Shown in pieces: positions 35,380 to 48,800 of a stretch of DNA of 64,000 nt. The stretch is from Aphis gossypii (taxonomy: Eukaryota > Arthropoda > Insecta > Hemiptera > Aphididae): NCBI RefSeq assembly GCF_020184175.1, contig NC_065533.1:57326351-57390350 (forward strand). The letters run 5' to 3'. The notes under the pieces were generated by a model, which saw only the letters and a list, made by a program, of their open reading frames with translations, had not been told where the DNA came from and did not search any database. The position numbers and the translations under genes are program-made. Numbering within the stretch: the stretch's first letter is position 1; each line of letters begins with the position of its first letter.

Positions 35380-38300
35380 ATGAAATCGATATTTTGTGTA
35401 TTGTGGTTTTTTGTGTGGGCGAATTCACCAGCCAACAGTATAAAAAACATTCTTATTGGTTTAGGAGAACCAAATGAGCCAAAATTATTAAAAACAGTGG
35501 ATGCTGAAGACGAATGGTTTATACAGAAGTTAGACCATTTTAACCATACTGACAAAAGAACATGGAAACAGGTAAGTAGGCATACTATGAAATATAAATC
35601 TATTACGAATTCATCATCATTCGTCAGAATAGTTATAAATCGTATATAAAGATAATTTTGATACATTATGCATAGAGGTATCAAGTGAATTCGGACTATT
35701 ATGAAAATGATGGACCAGTGTTTTTAATGATTGGAGGAGAGGGACAAATTTCAGCTAAGTGGATGCGCAGTGGATCCTGGATTGACTATGCTAAAGAATT
35801 TAATGCTTTTTGTTTCCAATTGGAACATCGGTATTATGGCGAAAGTCACCCCACCGAGTAAGAATTTAAAGAATTATAATAAAATAAAAATCAATGAATT
35901 TGAACGGTAATATTCGTTTACCTATAATATCTTCAATGAATATTTTATTATATATTATTTATACACAGATATAGTATAGACTATATAAATTAACGCCGAT
36001 GTATCATAAAGCCATTTGAATAAGTTTGTGGTATAAAAATAATGTAAATAAAATTACGTAATGTATAGATACCGACTGTATAGATTGTATAGTAAATAAT
36101 AATATTATATCAAAAAATTATAAGTCCTATAAAAACGCCCTCAATGTTTGTTGAATGAGGTACAAGTGAACAACAAAATAATCAATATTATAATTTTTCG
36201 TTTGAATATCTAATTTTGTGTTTTGAACATTTGGACTTAAAATTTTTATAAAGTATAATGTATCTAGTATCTTTATTATGTATTATTGATATTTTAGGTC
36301 GACGTAAGAATAATTTATGAATAAGTCTCAATTATAAAATTTAAACTAAATTATTTGCTAATTATCATGTTTTATAGATTATGAATTAAAAATTTTAGGA
36401 ATTTGATATATTATTTTTTAATAGGTATTTAGAATTTTTATTTTAAATTAAAATTTAAAATTCAAGATTCTCTACAGATAACAAAAAAAAAACACACTAA
36501 CATACTACAAAACCAACATTTTCATTGCTTCATTTAGAATACCTTTAGGTATTTAGCGGATTTCTAAAAAAGTGTAAAATTTGTATTAATAAAATTGAAA
36601 ATATCATACCTAACCCTTTTTTTGTGCTTACTTATATTTTAATAACAGTTTTCTGTACATTTTATTTATTTATTTTTACCATTAATATTTGATTATTTGT
36701 ATTATGTTTTCATATATAAACATACATCTTTCAGAGATTTAAGTACTAGCAATTTAGTGTACTTGAACACTGAACAAGCATTAGCTGATTTGGCAGAATT
36801 TATTGTTAATATCAAAACTAAATACAATATACCGTCTACAGCTAAATGGGTAGCATTTGGAGGATCTTACCCTGGATCTTTAGCGGCATGGTTAAGAATG
36901 AAATACCCACATCTCATACACATGGCAGTTTCTTCTAGTGGGCCTTTGTTGGCAAAAATTGATTTTAAAGGTATTTATATTAAAAATCTATTCAACAATT
37001 CAGTAAATTATAGTGATTTTTGAATAATAATCATTGAAAAATACCGTTATGTATATTATATTATATAATTTATATATTTGAAAATAATATAGTAAAAATA
37101 ACAGTTTATAAACACTGTATTATCTATTAGAATACGATAATAATTAGATACATCATAGTTATGTAGTTATAGGTGGCTGGAGGGTCCCGGAATTTCATGA
37201 AAGTTAAAAAAGACTTTCAACTTTTTGCGAAATAATAACCTGTATGATTTTTGCTGTAAAAGTCCAAAATATTTTATATCCGCAATATAATATAATACAA
37301 TATATAGGTATAATCGTTTTATACGATGATGTTAAGACTCTTATATAGTTATATATCAGTATCCGTAATAGTTTTCGCTACATCCTAGAGCTTTTTTGTT
37401 CACGGTTTTTACTGTTTAATATTCCAGGCAAACACACATCATAATAATAGTATAATATTAGTTATATATACAGGTTTTTTTTTCGAGAGGAGTTGTGTCT
37501 ATAATAAATATAAATAAAAACCATAAAACTTTGGTCTAAATCATTTTTATGAAGGGAAAAATTATTGAACCAAAATTTACCATGTTGTACGTTTGTAAGA
37601 TAGAGACATTTCATAATAAGGGTGTAATTTCATCTTAAGAGTTCTTTTTAATTATTAAAATAGCAATTAACTGTTTTTTAAAAAAATATTATTTTCTTTT
37701 TTTTAAGTTTGTATTATGCTACCTATATTAATATTATATTATACATACAAGTACCTACTTATTCAAAGCTGCATTAAAGTATAAAACGTTGATTAATTTA
37801 ATATTTCACTAAAATGGGCCACTAAATCATGGTTGAGGGACCATTAGCTCACTAATTCGGTTAATGTTTACAAATTGTTTATGAAACTCAGCATTAATAA
37901 TTTAATTTTTTAATTAAGTTGTTAACAGCGTCATTATTTTTATTACAATTTAATACAATAATGGGACATACGTACCTAAAATATTTATAGTTAAGTACTT
38001 ACTTTATAAACAAGCCAAATACATTAAAAATTATTTTGTTGTTTTTTGTTCATTTATTAAAATATTTATAATATTAAAAAAGTATAAATATGTATAGGCA
38101 ATGCAAAATTTAAAAGATTGTTGTACAATTATATTGACTATCATTAATTAAATACAGGTTTACATTTATTACTTATACTAGCAGATACCTGATACAGTGT
38201 TACAAGTGTTAACTATTTAGGGACTTATAACATGATACTATTAAGTTTAGTTATTCATATATAAATAAACAAATTCAGGTAAATAAAAATGAAAGTCATA

Positions 38301-41076
38301 ATTCAATATAATATATACTTAAAAATTACAACTTATGTACAAATGTACAATTAATATTTGTTAGTTCGTCGAATAAAATGAAAAATATCGTTTAATAATT
38401 TTACTTTCTTTGTATCATAAAGTAGTAATACCATTACACAACTCAACATAATCATATATTATTTTATTTTATGTAGAATATTTTATGGTAGTCAAAGATG
38501 CATTAGCATCATATAAACCAGAATGTGTGTCACAAATAAAAGAAGCAAATCAAATGATTAACTATTTGCTTAAAACCGATCATGGAGCAAAAATAGTTGA
38601 ACAAAAATTCAAGTAATATAGAAGTTAACCGCAATAATATGACTTATATTCCATGTATAAATAATAAATGTTTTCAAAATGTTTTAGATTGTGTGATCCC
38701 TTAGACAGAAAAAACGATAAAGATGTATCATATTTGTTTGAAATTTTAGCTGATAATTTTGCAGAAATTGTACAATATAATAAAGACAACAGACATTATT
38801 CGAATCCTGATCGATCCTCAGTAACATTAGAAACTTTGTGTGATATAATGGTTAACAAATCAATACCAACTCCAGTAAGTTTATATATATAATATATATA
38901 TATGTACTTTACACAAATTTGGATGCTGAACAGATTACAGAGCGATGAACGTAATGGCAACAATATGCGTTTTAAAAAAAAATTTTGATACATAAACCCC
39001 ACCCCGTTATAAGAAAATGTATAACTATATATTTCGTGCAAATTAACAAAAACGCATGGGCATGACCATAACAAACGTGAACTGCTAACAGTGAATCTCA
39101 GACACTACTTATGAGTTATGACTGTTTTCAATGAAATTTATTTCTCTTTGAGATCCAAAGGGTTTTATAGTTTTTTATCTTCAATCCTCATGAAGTGGTT
39201 CATAGTCTTACACACAGACACACAGTCACTCACAAATTTCGTTATGGATTATGAAAATTGAAAATAATTTTTTTTTTTTATGTATATATAAATAGTTGCC
39301 ATTTATTACAGATTAAATTAATACTATAATTTTAGAAATAAAACAACATTTTTTTGCTTATGTATTATGTAATATAATATAATTCGAGTCTCGCTTTACC
39401 TAAAAAGGGTTTTGATGTTACACATTAATAATTTAATATCGTTATATTTATAGTAAAAATGAATAATAATAATATTTTTATCTTCTTCAAATGACTAAAA
39501 TGTTATATTGTATCCTAGATAAATTATTTATTGTACCTATATATTAAGATTATTGTATGGTACCAAACTCTGAAAAATTATACGTATATTAAATTATAAG
39601 AATACATTATTATATCTTAGTTATTATTCTTCAATCCGAGATGAGTTTTTATTTATTTGATACAAATTTAATAGATAAACATTTATTACATTATCTAATA
39701 TCAATAATGGACTTTGGTTTCTAGCAATATTGTAATAATTTAATTGTATTGTTTTAGTTAGATAGATACGCAGCTGTTAACAATAAACTACTATCTTTAC
39801 ATAAAGCAGATTGCCAAGATAATATTTATTCCCAGTTGATTGATTTTTATGTAAATACATCCTGGAGTAGCGGTGCAGCAGGAGGCAGTTAGTATTTTTT
39901 AAGTATATTAAATTCAATTATGAAAGTTATGTACAAAACAATGTTTGAGAATTATCAACACGATAATGATATACATAATATTTTATTGTAAAAAGTAGTT
40001 AATATGGTATACAATATTACAATTTAATTTGCTCTTTATGTTTTTGTGATTAAAAAATGTTGTTATAGGTCGACAATGGACATATCAAACTTGTACAGAG
40101 TTTGGATTTTATCAAACATCCAGTCAAGATGATCATGTGTTTGGTCATAACTTTCCAGTAGACTTTTTCATTAATTTGTGCATGGACATTTTTGGAAAAT
40201 CGTAAGTTGATGAAAACGATATATTAATTTCGGTATTATAGGCATATACCTAGTATATTACAGTATACTTATTAAATGTTGTAAAGCATATAATGAAATT
40301 TTAAATTATTATTATTTTTTTTTTTATAGTAGTGTTAACAATTTAAAAAAAAAGGTTTAATACTTTAATTTATTAACTATTAACATTTACCACCTAAAAA
40401 ATGATATTCTTACTTAAAAGGTGTACTTTACCAAGAGGAGTAGATAATATATACCTATAAGAGATATGTCGATTTTACGACGATAATTTGTATACACACT
40501 GATTTAATTTATTAACCGACTGTATATAAGGTTAATTATAAATTTAGAATATATTAAAATATAAAAACTATGTGTAGTATTAGAAGTTAACAAGTTGCCT
40601 GAAAATATCATGATAAAGATAATATTTTCCGTTTAGATATAACTCGGAACTTTTGTCGGACGCGGCCGAAAGAACTAATACAATGTTTGGCGATTTAAAC
40701 ATAAGAGAAAGCCGAGTATTATTCGTACATGGTTCCGTTGACCCATGGCACGCATTGGGTATTACGCACGCAACAACAAAAAACAACGTGGTGATTTTTA
40801 TTAATGGTAAAATTACATTAATATCATCACTTTTAGCTATTTTATTAATTATAACGTGTAGATAAAACTATAACTAAAACTATTTAGTAATGAGAACTAT
40901 ATTGATTGCGACTTGCATTTATTTCTACAGGGACAGCACATTGCGCAAATATGTATCCTGCTGCGTCGACAGATCTTCCGGAGTTAACGCAAGCTCGTAC
41001 TACGATCAGAGCATATTTGAAAGAATGGTTGGCAGAAAGCGATTACGTCGATTCAGCCCAATACTCGTATACATAA
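35380..41076 (+). CDS. S28-family serine protease (PRSS16/K12H4.7-like), copy 1
   Basis: Nine coding exons: 35380-35571, 35676-35857, 36735-36970, 38477-38612, 38688-38874, 39758-39887, 40069-40201, 40637-40806, 40931-41076. They join in phase to 503 residues, full length for the family. S28 enzymes cut after proline (Pro-X carboxypeptidase, DPP2) in lysosomes or gut lumen. Seen: a hydrophobic signal peptide at 1-20 (MKSIFCVLWFFVWANSPANS); the family motif WFIQKLDHFNHTD at 46-58; QLEHRYYGES; the nucleophile in FGGSYPGSLAAW with Ser169; Asp434 in VHGSVDPW; His459 in GTAHC. The triad is complete. The usual GGSYSG is GGSYPG here. The ATG lies 18 bases after a poly-T acceptor at 35361-35362, so a leader exon exists upstream. 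AATAAA at 41258. A second copy follows 4.8 kb downstream. Confidence 0.93.
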
Positions 41077-44000
41077 AGCGCGATTCGTTTGTTTAATTTT
41101 AATATTATTTATATTTGTAGTTATAGCTATTGTTATAAATATATTGAAAAATGTAATGCTTACATGTTTGTATATTCAATTTTTTCACAGTCATATTTGT
41201 ATAATGCCTATATTAAAGTTATACATAATCATGCTCGTGCAATTAATCATAAGCAACAATAAAATAAAAATGAGATTCACGATGGCGATACACTATATAC
41301 CAGTAAAAAAATTCATAATCTATGAGTCGTCTATAATAATTCAATAAACGTAAAATTAAAGATGACGTATAGATTTGTCACATCCTCTAAGGGAGACGGT
41401 TCATTTCGTGTAAAGCGTATTGGCCGCTTCATGAAATGGAAAGCACTTTTTACACTTCGTGAAATACAGAAAAATGTGTGTATAATTTTTCATAAAATGG
41501 ACACTATAAAATTCGTCTTGTACAATGTTTTCTATATCTACTTTATAAAATAAAAATTTTAAATGTTATCAAAAGAATGTGCTTGTTTTCACCGTCTTAC
41601 AAACGCATAACATTTTAAATCTGTCAATAGAATCAATTTTATGTTACTACTAGTTTTATATTAGGGCCACATTGACTTAAAAGTTAAAAACACTTAAATG
41701 TAAAAATATGAGAGGTGGTAGACTCTCCTGATTTCATAGTTAACTCTCCCGGGTCAACATTATATGGACCAAAATTGTTCAAAATTCAAAGTTGTAATAA
41801 ACTAAAAAAAAAAAAACAAGGAAAAAAAGTCATACAAAAAAATAAAGAAAAAGCTATAGCTCAAAAAATATTAGATTATTAAGACAAAAAAATAAATGCC
41901 ATATAAGATTTTTTAAATCTCTATATGTTCCTACTATCAAAAAAATTAAATTTGAACATTTTTATTTTATCATAGGTTCCTACGTATATTTTGTATATTG
42001 GATTAATTTTTTTATTTTTATTAAATTAAATTAAATTAGTATTAGTACTGAAGCCTCGGGAGAGTTTACATGTTTTCGTCAGGTAATATTGGAGTATACC
42101 AAGGACTAAGGAGAATTTACCATTGAGAGAGTTAACAATCGCTCAAAAATATTATTTATGGTTTATTTATTAAAAGGATAATATTAATATTTTAAAAGGA
42201 AAGTAAATAAAAATTTAGGTACTTCGAAAGTAAAACTAATTAGTGACTATTGTGGCAACAAAAGCACAACAGCAGACGAAAAAAAGACTGGGTAAAATGG
42301 TAAAATGGTCCCCGATAAACATATAATAATTGACTATACATATAACCAATGATATAAAATAGACGATGAAGAGGATTATATTGATTCATTTTTCTCTTTA
42401 TTCTTTAACAAGTGGGCCACATCCTGATTTGACTTCAAGTCAAAAATTAATTGAAATTGACTATAACCGTGGCATAGATATAACGCGTGTAGTGTACAAA
42501 ACATTAGTTTTTCAATTCAAATTGAGTTTATGTTGCAATTATGACACTGAAAGTTTTGTGGGTGGTAAATTTAAGGCTATTCAACTATCAAATATTATCT
42601 ATATCGGATGACTGTATAAAAACAGTTTCAACTCGGTCGTTTTTTTTTTCTCGAACCTCTAATCTATAGATTGTATACTGGTATACAGTATATAATATAT
42701 ATTTGTACTTCAGTATACTGGTGGTGTAGTATTATGATTTATATATAAATATAATTACAATTATAAATGATTAATTATGAGACTCTAAACAACATAAGTT
42801 CTTGTTGGTACTAATATTTATTAGTATCTACTTTATTGATTTAATTAAATAGACGATGATGATAAAAATTTAAATTTTAGTCCGATATATTTTTGAATGT
42901 ATTGTATATAATATTATCTATTTTAAATATTTATACAAAATTGTATCACGGCACAGTACATACGTTAAATGCAAACATATTTTACCTACTTTGTATTTTT
43001 TAATACATTTTTACTCATGCTTACGTATAAACAGAAGCTTAAATGGCGTTTAAAATATTGTAAATAACACTTTACTACGCTTAGGATACTTAGTTGACTC
43101 TCAAGCTAGTAAAACTCCGTGTCTAAAATACTGTAGACACATATACTGACGTACTTAAGCTTTAATAATTTATAATTAATATTTTAATTGTTTTTGATGA
43201 TGCATTCAACAAGGTAATGTAACCTATAGTTTGTCAGTAGGTAATAACTAATAAGTAAATGCATCAAATAAAAACATTATTATTCCTTTAACAGACATCA
43301 GTTATCTGCTAATATAAAATAAAAATTGTCATAAAAGTGTACTCGGCTAAAAATTATACACATTTTTTAGTTTATTCATTAAATAAGTATTTATGATTTC
43401 TGATGAGATCGTCAAAATGCCATAACAGTAACATGTGTGAAGTATATCAAATAAAATAGTACATTTTAGTGTATTTTCACAAAGATAATTAAATATTTTA
43501 CAACTAGTATTTAATCTTGGTATAAAATTCTTTAAAACACAGGTATAAAAACAAAATATTCACAGTTAAATAGTTGGTTTTTAATTTCAAGTTATTAAAA
43601 TAGTCAGTTCAAAAGTTTAAAAAGTAAAATTCTATATATCATTATAAGTGAGTATATTTTGTTTGTATTATTTTATTTTGTCTTTTTATACGCCACTACG
43701 CGCCGTAACACTCCTACAAAGATAAACATATTATAACAACTACAACTTCCAAAAACCTCATACCTACTAAGATATAGGCAAACATTTTTTTTTCAAAACA
43801 CCTAAATTAACCGATACCCGAATAAATCACAATGATTAACCTGAATTATTTTGTATTTTAAAAATGTCGTCGGATAATATTATATAATGTTGACATTTTG
43901 TATGAATTGTTAGCTATAATATTATTTATTATTTATTAATTTATTTAGTGATCAATATTATTAAAAGGAGTATTTTTAAAATTAGTTTTTATTAAATATT

Positions 44001-45838
44001 TCTCGTTATCAACACATTGTAAAAAGTATACAGTATGGTTTGTTTCATCTATTTATATTCAGTAATATCCCCAACAGTAAAATTTTATAAAATACAATAA
44101 AATTCTAAAGGAGTATTCTGTAATTTAAAAAACACAGTTACCTACCTATATAGTTTTCAAATGAAATATTCTTTGAATTACTTTACACCCATATTAATCT
44201 GAAAAATAATGGTTACAAAGTTTATAACATCTAAACATTCGTATTTCGTATATACTTTGTATTCCAGTGTTTGAACTTTGAAAACCCGAATAGGTTAGGT
44301 AAAGTACATTCGGAAACCAGTAAACCGAACACGTAAATGACTCAGATTTAAACAAAACTAAATATTAAATAAATAAATAAAATTTTTACAACAACTAATA
44401 GTCTAAACTATAAATAGTTAACCTGTAAGAAATTAAGAAGTCTCTAACTAATACTTACACTGCTAATTTATTAATCAATTCTTTTATGTAATGGCGTTTA
44501 AAGCGTTTTAAAATTCAGTATCCATGGATAGGTACTGGACTAGGTAATTACTTTTTCCCGGTAATTTGAGTTATTTTATTTATCATTAAAAATACAAGTA
44601 GTTATTCGTGGATCTAAAACCATTTAAACGTCATCATATAAACATAAAAAATAATTACCAAAGTACCTAATACCTAAGTTTGTACATAAAACTAACAGAT
44701 AGGCACAAGATTACAACCAGTAGAAGTCTTATAGTTATAACTTATACTTATAATTAGTATGGTTTCTATACTTACAAAGGCACTTATATAAATAAGTGTT
44801 GTTTTGTCCAATTTTTTTTATTTTGGTCATCATTTTATCAGTTACCTAGTTCTACTCTGAGTACTATTCTGTTCATTTCGATTAAATAGAACCCTTTTTT
44901 TCACATATTACCTATATGTATACATATATATATATTTTTTTTTTTATCAAAATTCAAAATTAATACAAAACCATATTTATCTATATGTTATAAATATAAA
45001 TAATATATAACTTCTATAATTATTGAATCTGCCACATGATAAAAAAACCAACGAAATCCTTTTAATTATAGACTATGATTGTGCCCTTGCGTGTATTGCC
45101 GACATATGCTGTATCAATATAAGTTTTTATACTTAATAATTTGTAACTTTTTTATAAAGGATTTTGATAAATGCTGAAAGTTCAAAGCGATTTCACAAAA
45201 TTCAAATAAGTTGATGAAGAATTTTGTAACGAAGTTTTCAAAACTGAAACGTTTTAAAATATTTTGCATACTGCATATGAATCCTTAGTCTTAATTGTTA
45301 TGATCTAATTAAACTACATATGTAATTACTAAAGTGACAACTAGACTAATAAAATTTTATAATAAATTTTACTATAATAATAAGCTAACATTAAAGTGAA
45401 CATAAATTCAATATAAATAAATCGCTAACATAAATTATAATTAATATTATATAAATTAGTTATTAATTATGTTGTATAATGTGGAAATGTAGAAATGAAA
45501 ATTTTAAAAATCTAGTGGGGAAATCTTGCCATGGGTTTGTGTTTAAAAAATTTCATTTAGAATGCAGTTTTTAATTCATTAAATTTATCTTCTACGTTTA
45601 AATTTCCAAACAAATTTAAACACGTCATATGACTGTGAAGGAGCCACTGCTCCTTTCACCTTTGTGTTCCAAAATAAATATATGGGATTCAATATATTCA
45701 TTATTTTAAAAAAGATTGGAAATATATTATATAACAATTAAAAAATCACATAAGGATAATTATATTTTTTAAAATAATAATTAGTATAATTTTAAAAAAG
45801 AGAGTTTAATTTTTCAGATTAGGGATTTGATTTGAAAA
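41077..45838. other. Spacer between the two S28 genes
   Basis: AT-rich. The frames at 41144-41347, 41362-41553 and 42366-42611 show no family features. CTCGGGAGAGTTTAC and related GAGAGTT phrases recur between 41720 and 42140, suggesting a decayed repeat. A small palindrome built on GTATACTGGTATAC lies at about 42672-42685 with GTATACTGG again at 42713. The second gene's leader exon must lie here but was not found. Confidence 0.35.
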
Positions 45839-48800
45839 ATGAATTTAATATTTTGCGTGGTTTGGTGTTGCCTTTGGTGGAGTTCTTCGGCTACTTATGA
45901 CAGTAAAAGTTATAAGAGACTAGGGGGCATTGGAAAACCAAATAGTACAGCAATAACGAGAAATCGGATTTACGAAAACAAATGGTTTGAACAGAGACTG
46001 GATCATTTCAATCCTACTGATACTAGAACGTGGAAGCAGGTATTAATTATAATATATAATACGCTATAACGTGTTAAAATGAATCAATAATACGTATAAT
46101 CAGTCAAGTTTTGACAGTATGATTGAATTTTTTTAGAGATATCAAATGAATTTGAAATATTACAAACGAGGGGGCCCAGTGTTTTTGCGATTAGGAGGTG
46201 AAGACGGGATTTCACATAATTGGATAAACAGTGGTGCTTGGATCGAATACGCTGAAAAATGTAATGCCTTGTGTTTTCAATTAGAACATCGGTATTATGG
46301 AAGAAGTCAACCCACTATGTGAGTACTGTAATAAGTAATAAAATAATAATTAATCTAAGGGGTTTTCTTTGTAATTGATATTATTGTATTGCGGATTCGA
46401 TAATGAATATTGTTAGAAGACTGTTTTAATAAAATGTACAGTTAAATAGTCAAATATAGTATAGAATGAAGTATAGTTCCAATAATCAAATAAAATATAA
46501 TAAGCCAAAATAATAATATTGTAACTGAAATGGTAATACTTGACTGATATTAAAAATCGTGATTTCAACGGTTTAATATTTTAATATAATGGAAGACTAT
46601 ATACAATAATGCGTTTATTTTATGAATAATTATATACTTTGTTATAACTTGTGTGTATATAATAAATTACTGTTGTTAAATAATTATGGAATGTTTTAAG
46701 ATTTTATAGTTAAATTTTTTAAATAACAATAAAATAACAAACATTATTATATACCTATTTGTACGTTTAAATATCCAATGAGGTCAACATTTGAACTTGA
46801 AATATTGGAACATGGAGTACGTAATAAGGCGTTCACAGTATTACAATCATTTAAGTTTCATATAGTGGCGCCATCAGAATTTATTTTTCTCGACTGGTAT
46901 TTGAGATTTATAAGTTAAGATAAAGAGTATAGCATACAATATACATATAAATGAATTAAATTCCAATTCAAATAACGAAACTACGATTACTGTATTTTTA
47001 TAATAGGTAAAATTCGTAAACAATTCTCACTTTTTTTGAAGAGGATACAACCCCTAACAAGGTGTCATTGTTTGAAATAGCTATTATAATGAGTACAGAA
47101 AGTATAATATATGTATAATCTACGAATATTACAACGAATTTTAAGATATTGTATCATATCTATTAAAATGTAACGCATAATAATTATGAAATAAATTGTT
47201 CATACATGATTTGTGTATAGTTGCATAAAAAATGTATTGTTTTTATAGTTGAATAAAATTTAATGAACAATCACGAATTACCAAAATAATATATCATCTT
47301 TTACATGAAGATACGCTTATATTTGCTTAATTTTAATTATTAATTCATGAAGTGATTATTTATATTATCTAAGGTTAGTCGATTATTAAGAACAATTAAA
47401 TGATTTAAAAATATAATTTATAAGCACGTAACGTCTTAACCTGTATATCTAAGTTATTAATGTAGGTAAAAAAATAAAATACATAATAATTTTTATTCAA
47501 TTTTCATTGTTTTTTTTTTTTTTTTTTTGATAATCATATGTTTTTAGAAATGCAAGTACTTCAAATTTACTATACCTTAATATTGAACAAGCATTAGCTG
47601 ATTTAGGAAGATTTATAAACACCATAACAAGCGAAAACGAATCATTGTTGTCTAATGCTAAATGGATAGTATTTGGAGCTTCTTATGCAGGAAGTTTAGC
47701 TGCCTGGGCAAGAATGAAGTATCCACAACTCGTACACGCAGCAGTTTCGTCAAGTGGCACTTTAGGCGCGAAAATAGATTTTCCAGGTAGGTACAATATT
47801 ATATAATGCATTGTTTGATAGTATTTATTTAGACTTTCACAGCGACATCGTAAAATATTTTGTATGCAATTGCCAATTGGTATCCCAATGCCCAGTGATA
47901 TCATATAGTTTTAAAACAGTAGTACCTACGTACTAAAATAATTTGATACCAACGTTAAATTAAATATTTAGTGCTATACAGTATGTCCCAAAAGTCCCGT
48001 ATCACCCTTAATATATCCATGTAAAATCACTTTATTTAAACGCGGTTTTTTTTACAGTACTAAGTATGAAAATTCTGATTGAATGGCATAAAATTCATTT
48101 TTTTTTTTTTTTAATTCAAAAATTTTCAAAAAATTTTTTTACGCATTTAAGAATTTAAAATTTTTAAGATAGCCATTTTGTTGAACATATTTTTTAAAAC
48201 AGTTCAAAAAAAAAAAAATACTAAAATTAAATAAAAATTGACCAAGTTAGAGCAAGTTATGTTTTTGAATAATTGGTAAAAAAATCAATTATTGTTTCAC
48301 ATTTCAATAATGAAATATCTAATTTCAACACACGACAATACTTTTGCATTCCTAATTAAAGTTTTGATTTGAATAGAAATAAAAATATCCGTGTTATATC
48401 GTTTGCTGAACAGTGAAACTGGTTACCTATTTTTAAGTATTTTAATTATCATGAAGTGAACCTAAAGTTACGGTATTGGACATAATCATACAGTTATAAT
48501 TAATGCGATTTATAATAAAGATAGAGCTAGTTGAGTAGAGTATGTTTATAAATAATTTTAATAATAGTTATGTAGGTATGCTGTTTTTAATGGTAATCTG
48601 TAAACATCTAATTATTAGTGAAGCTTTTAGGAAAGATTAAAATTAAAATTCAGATAATATTTTTAAACTTGATTGCTAATAGAAAAAAAGATTTTATTAC
48701 ATAAAAACGAAAATAATTCATTACATTTTTATTTTTATAAATGTTCGAAATGACCTCCATTATTTGCAACACAGAGTTGAAGTTTTTCGACCCAAGCGTT

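Noticed and set aside
35337..35684. 115-codon minus-strand frame
   Set aside because: Antisense to the first two exons of S28 copy 1, which has strong protein and splice evidence.
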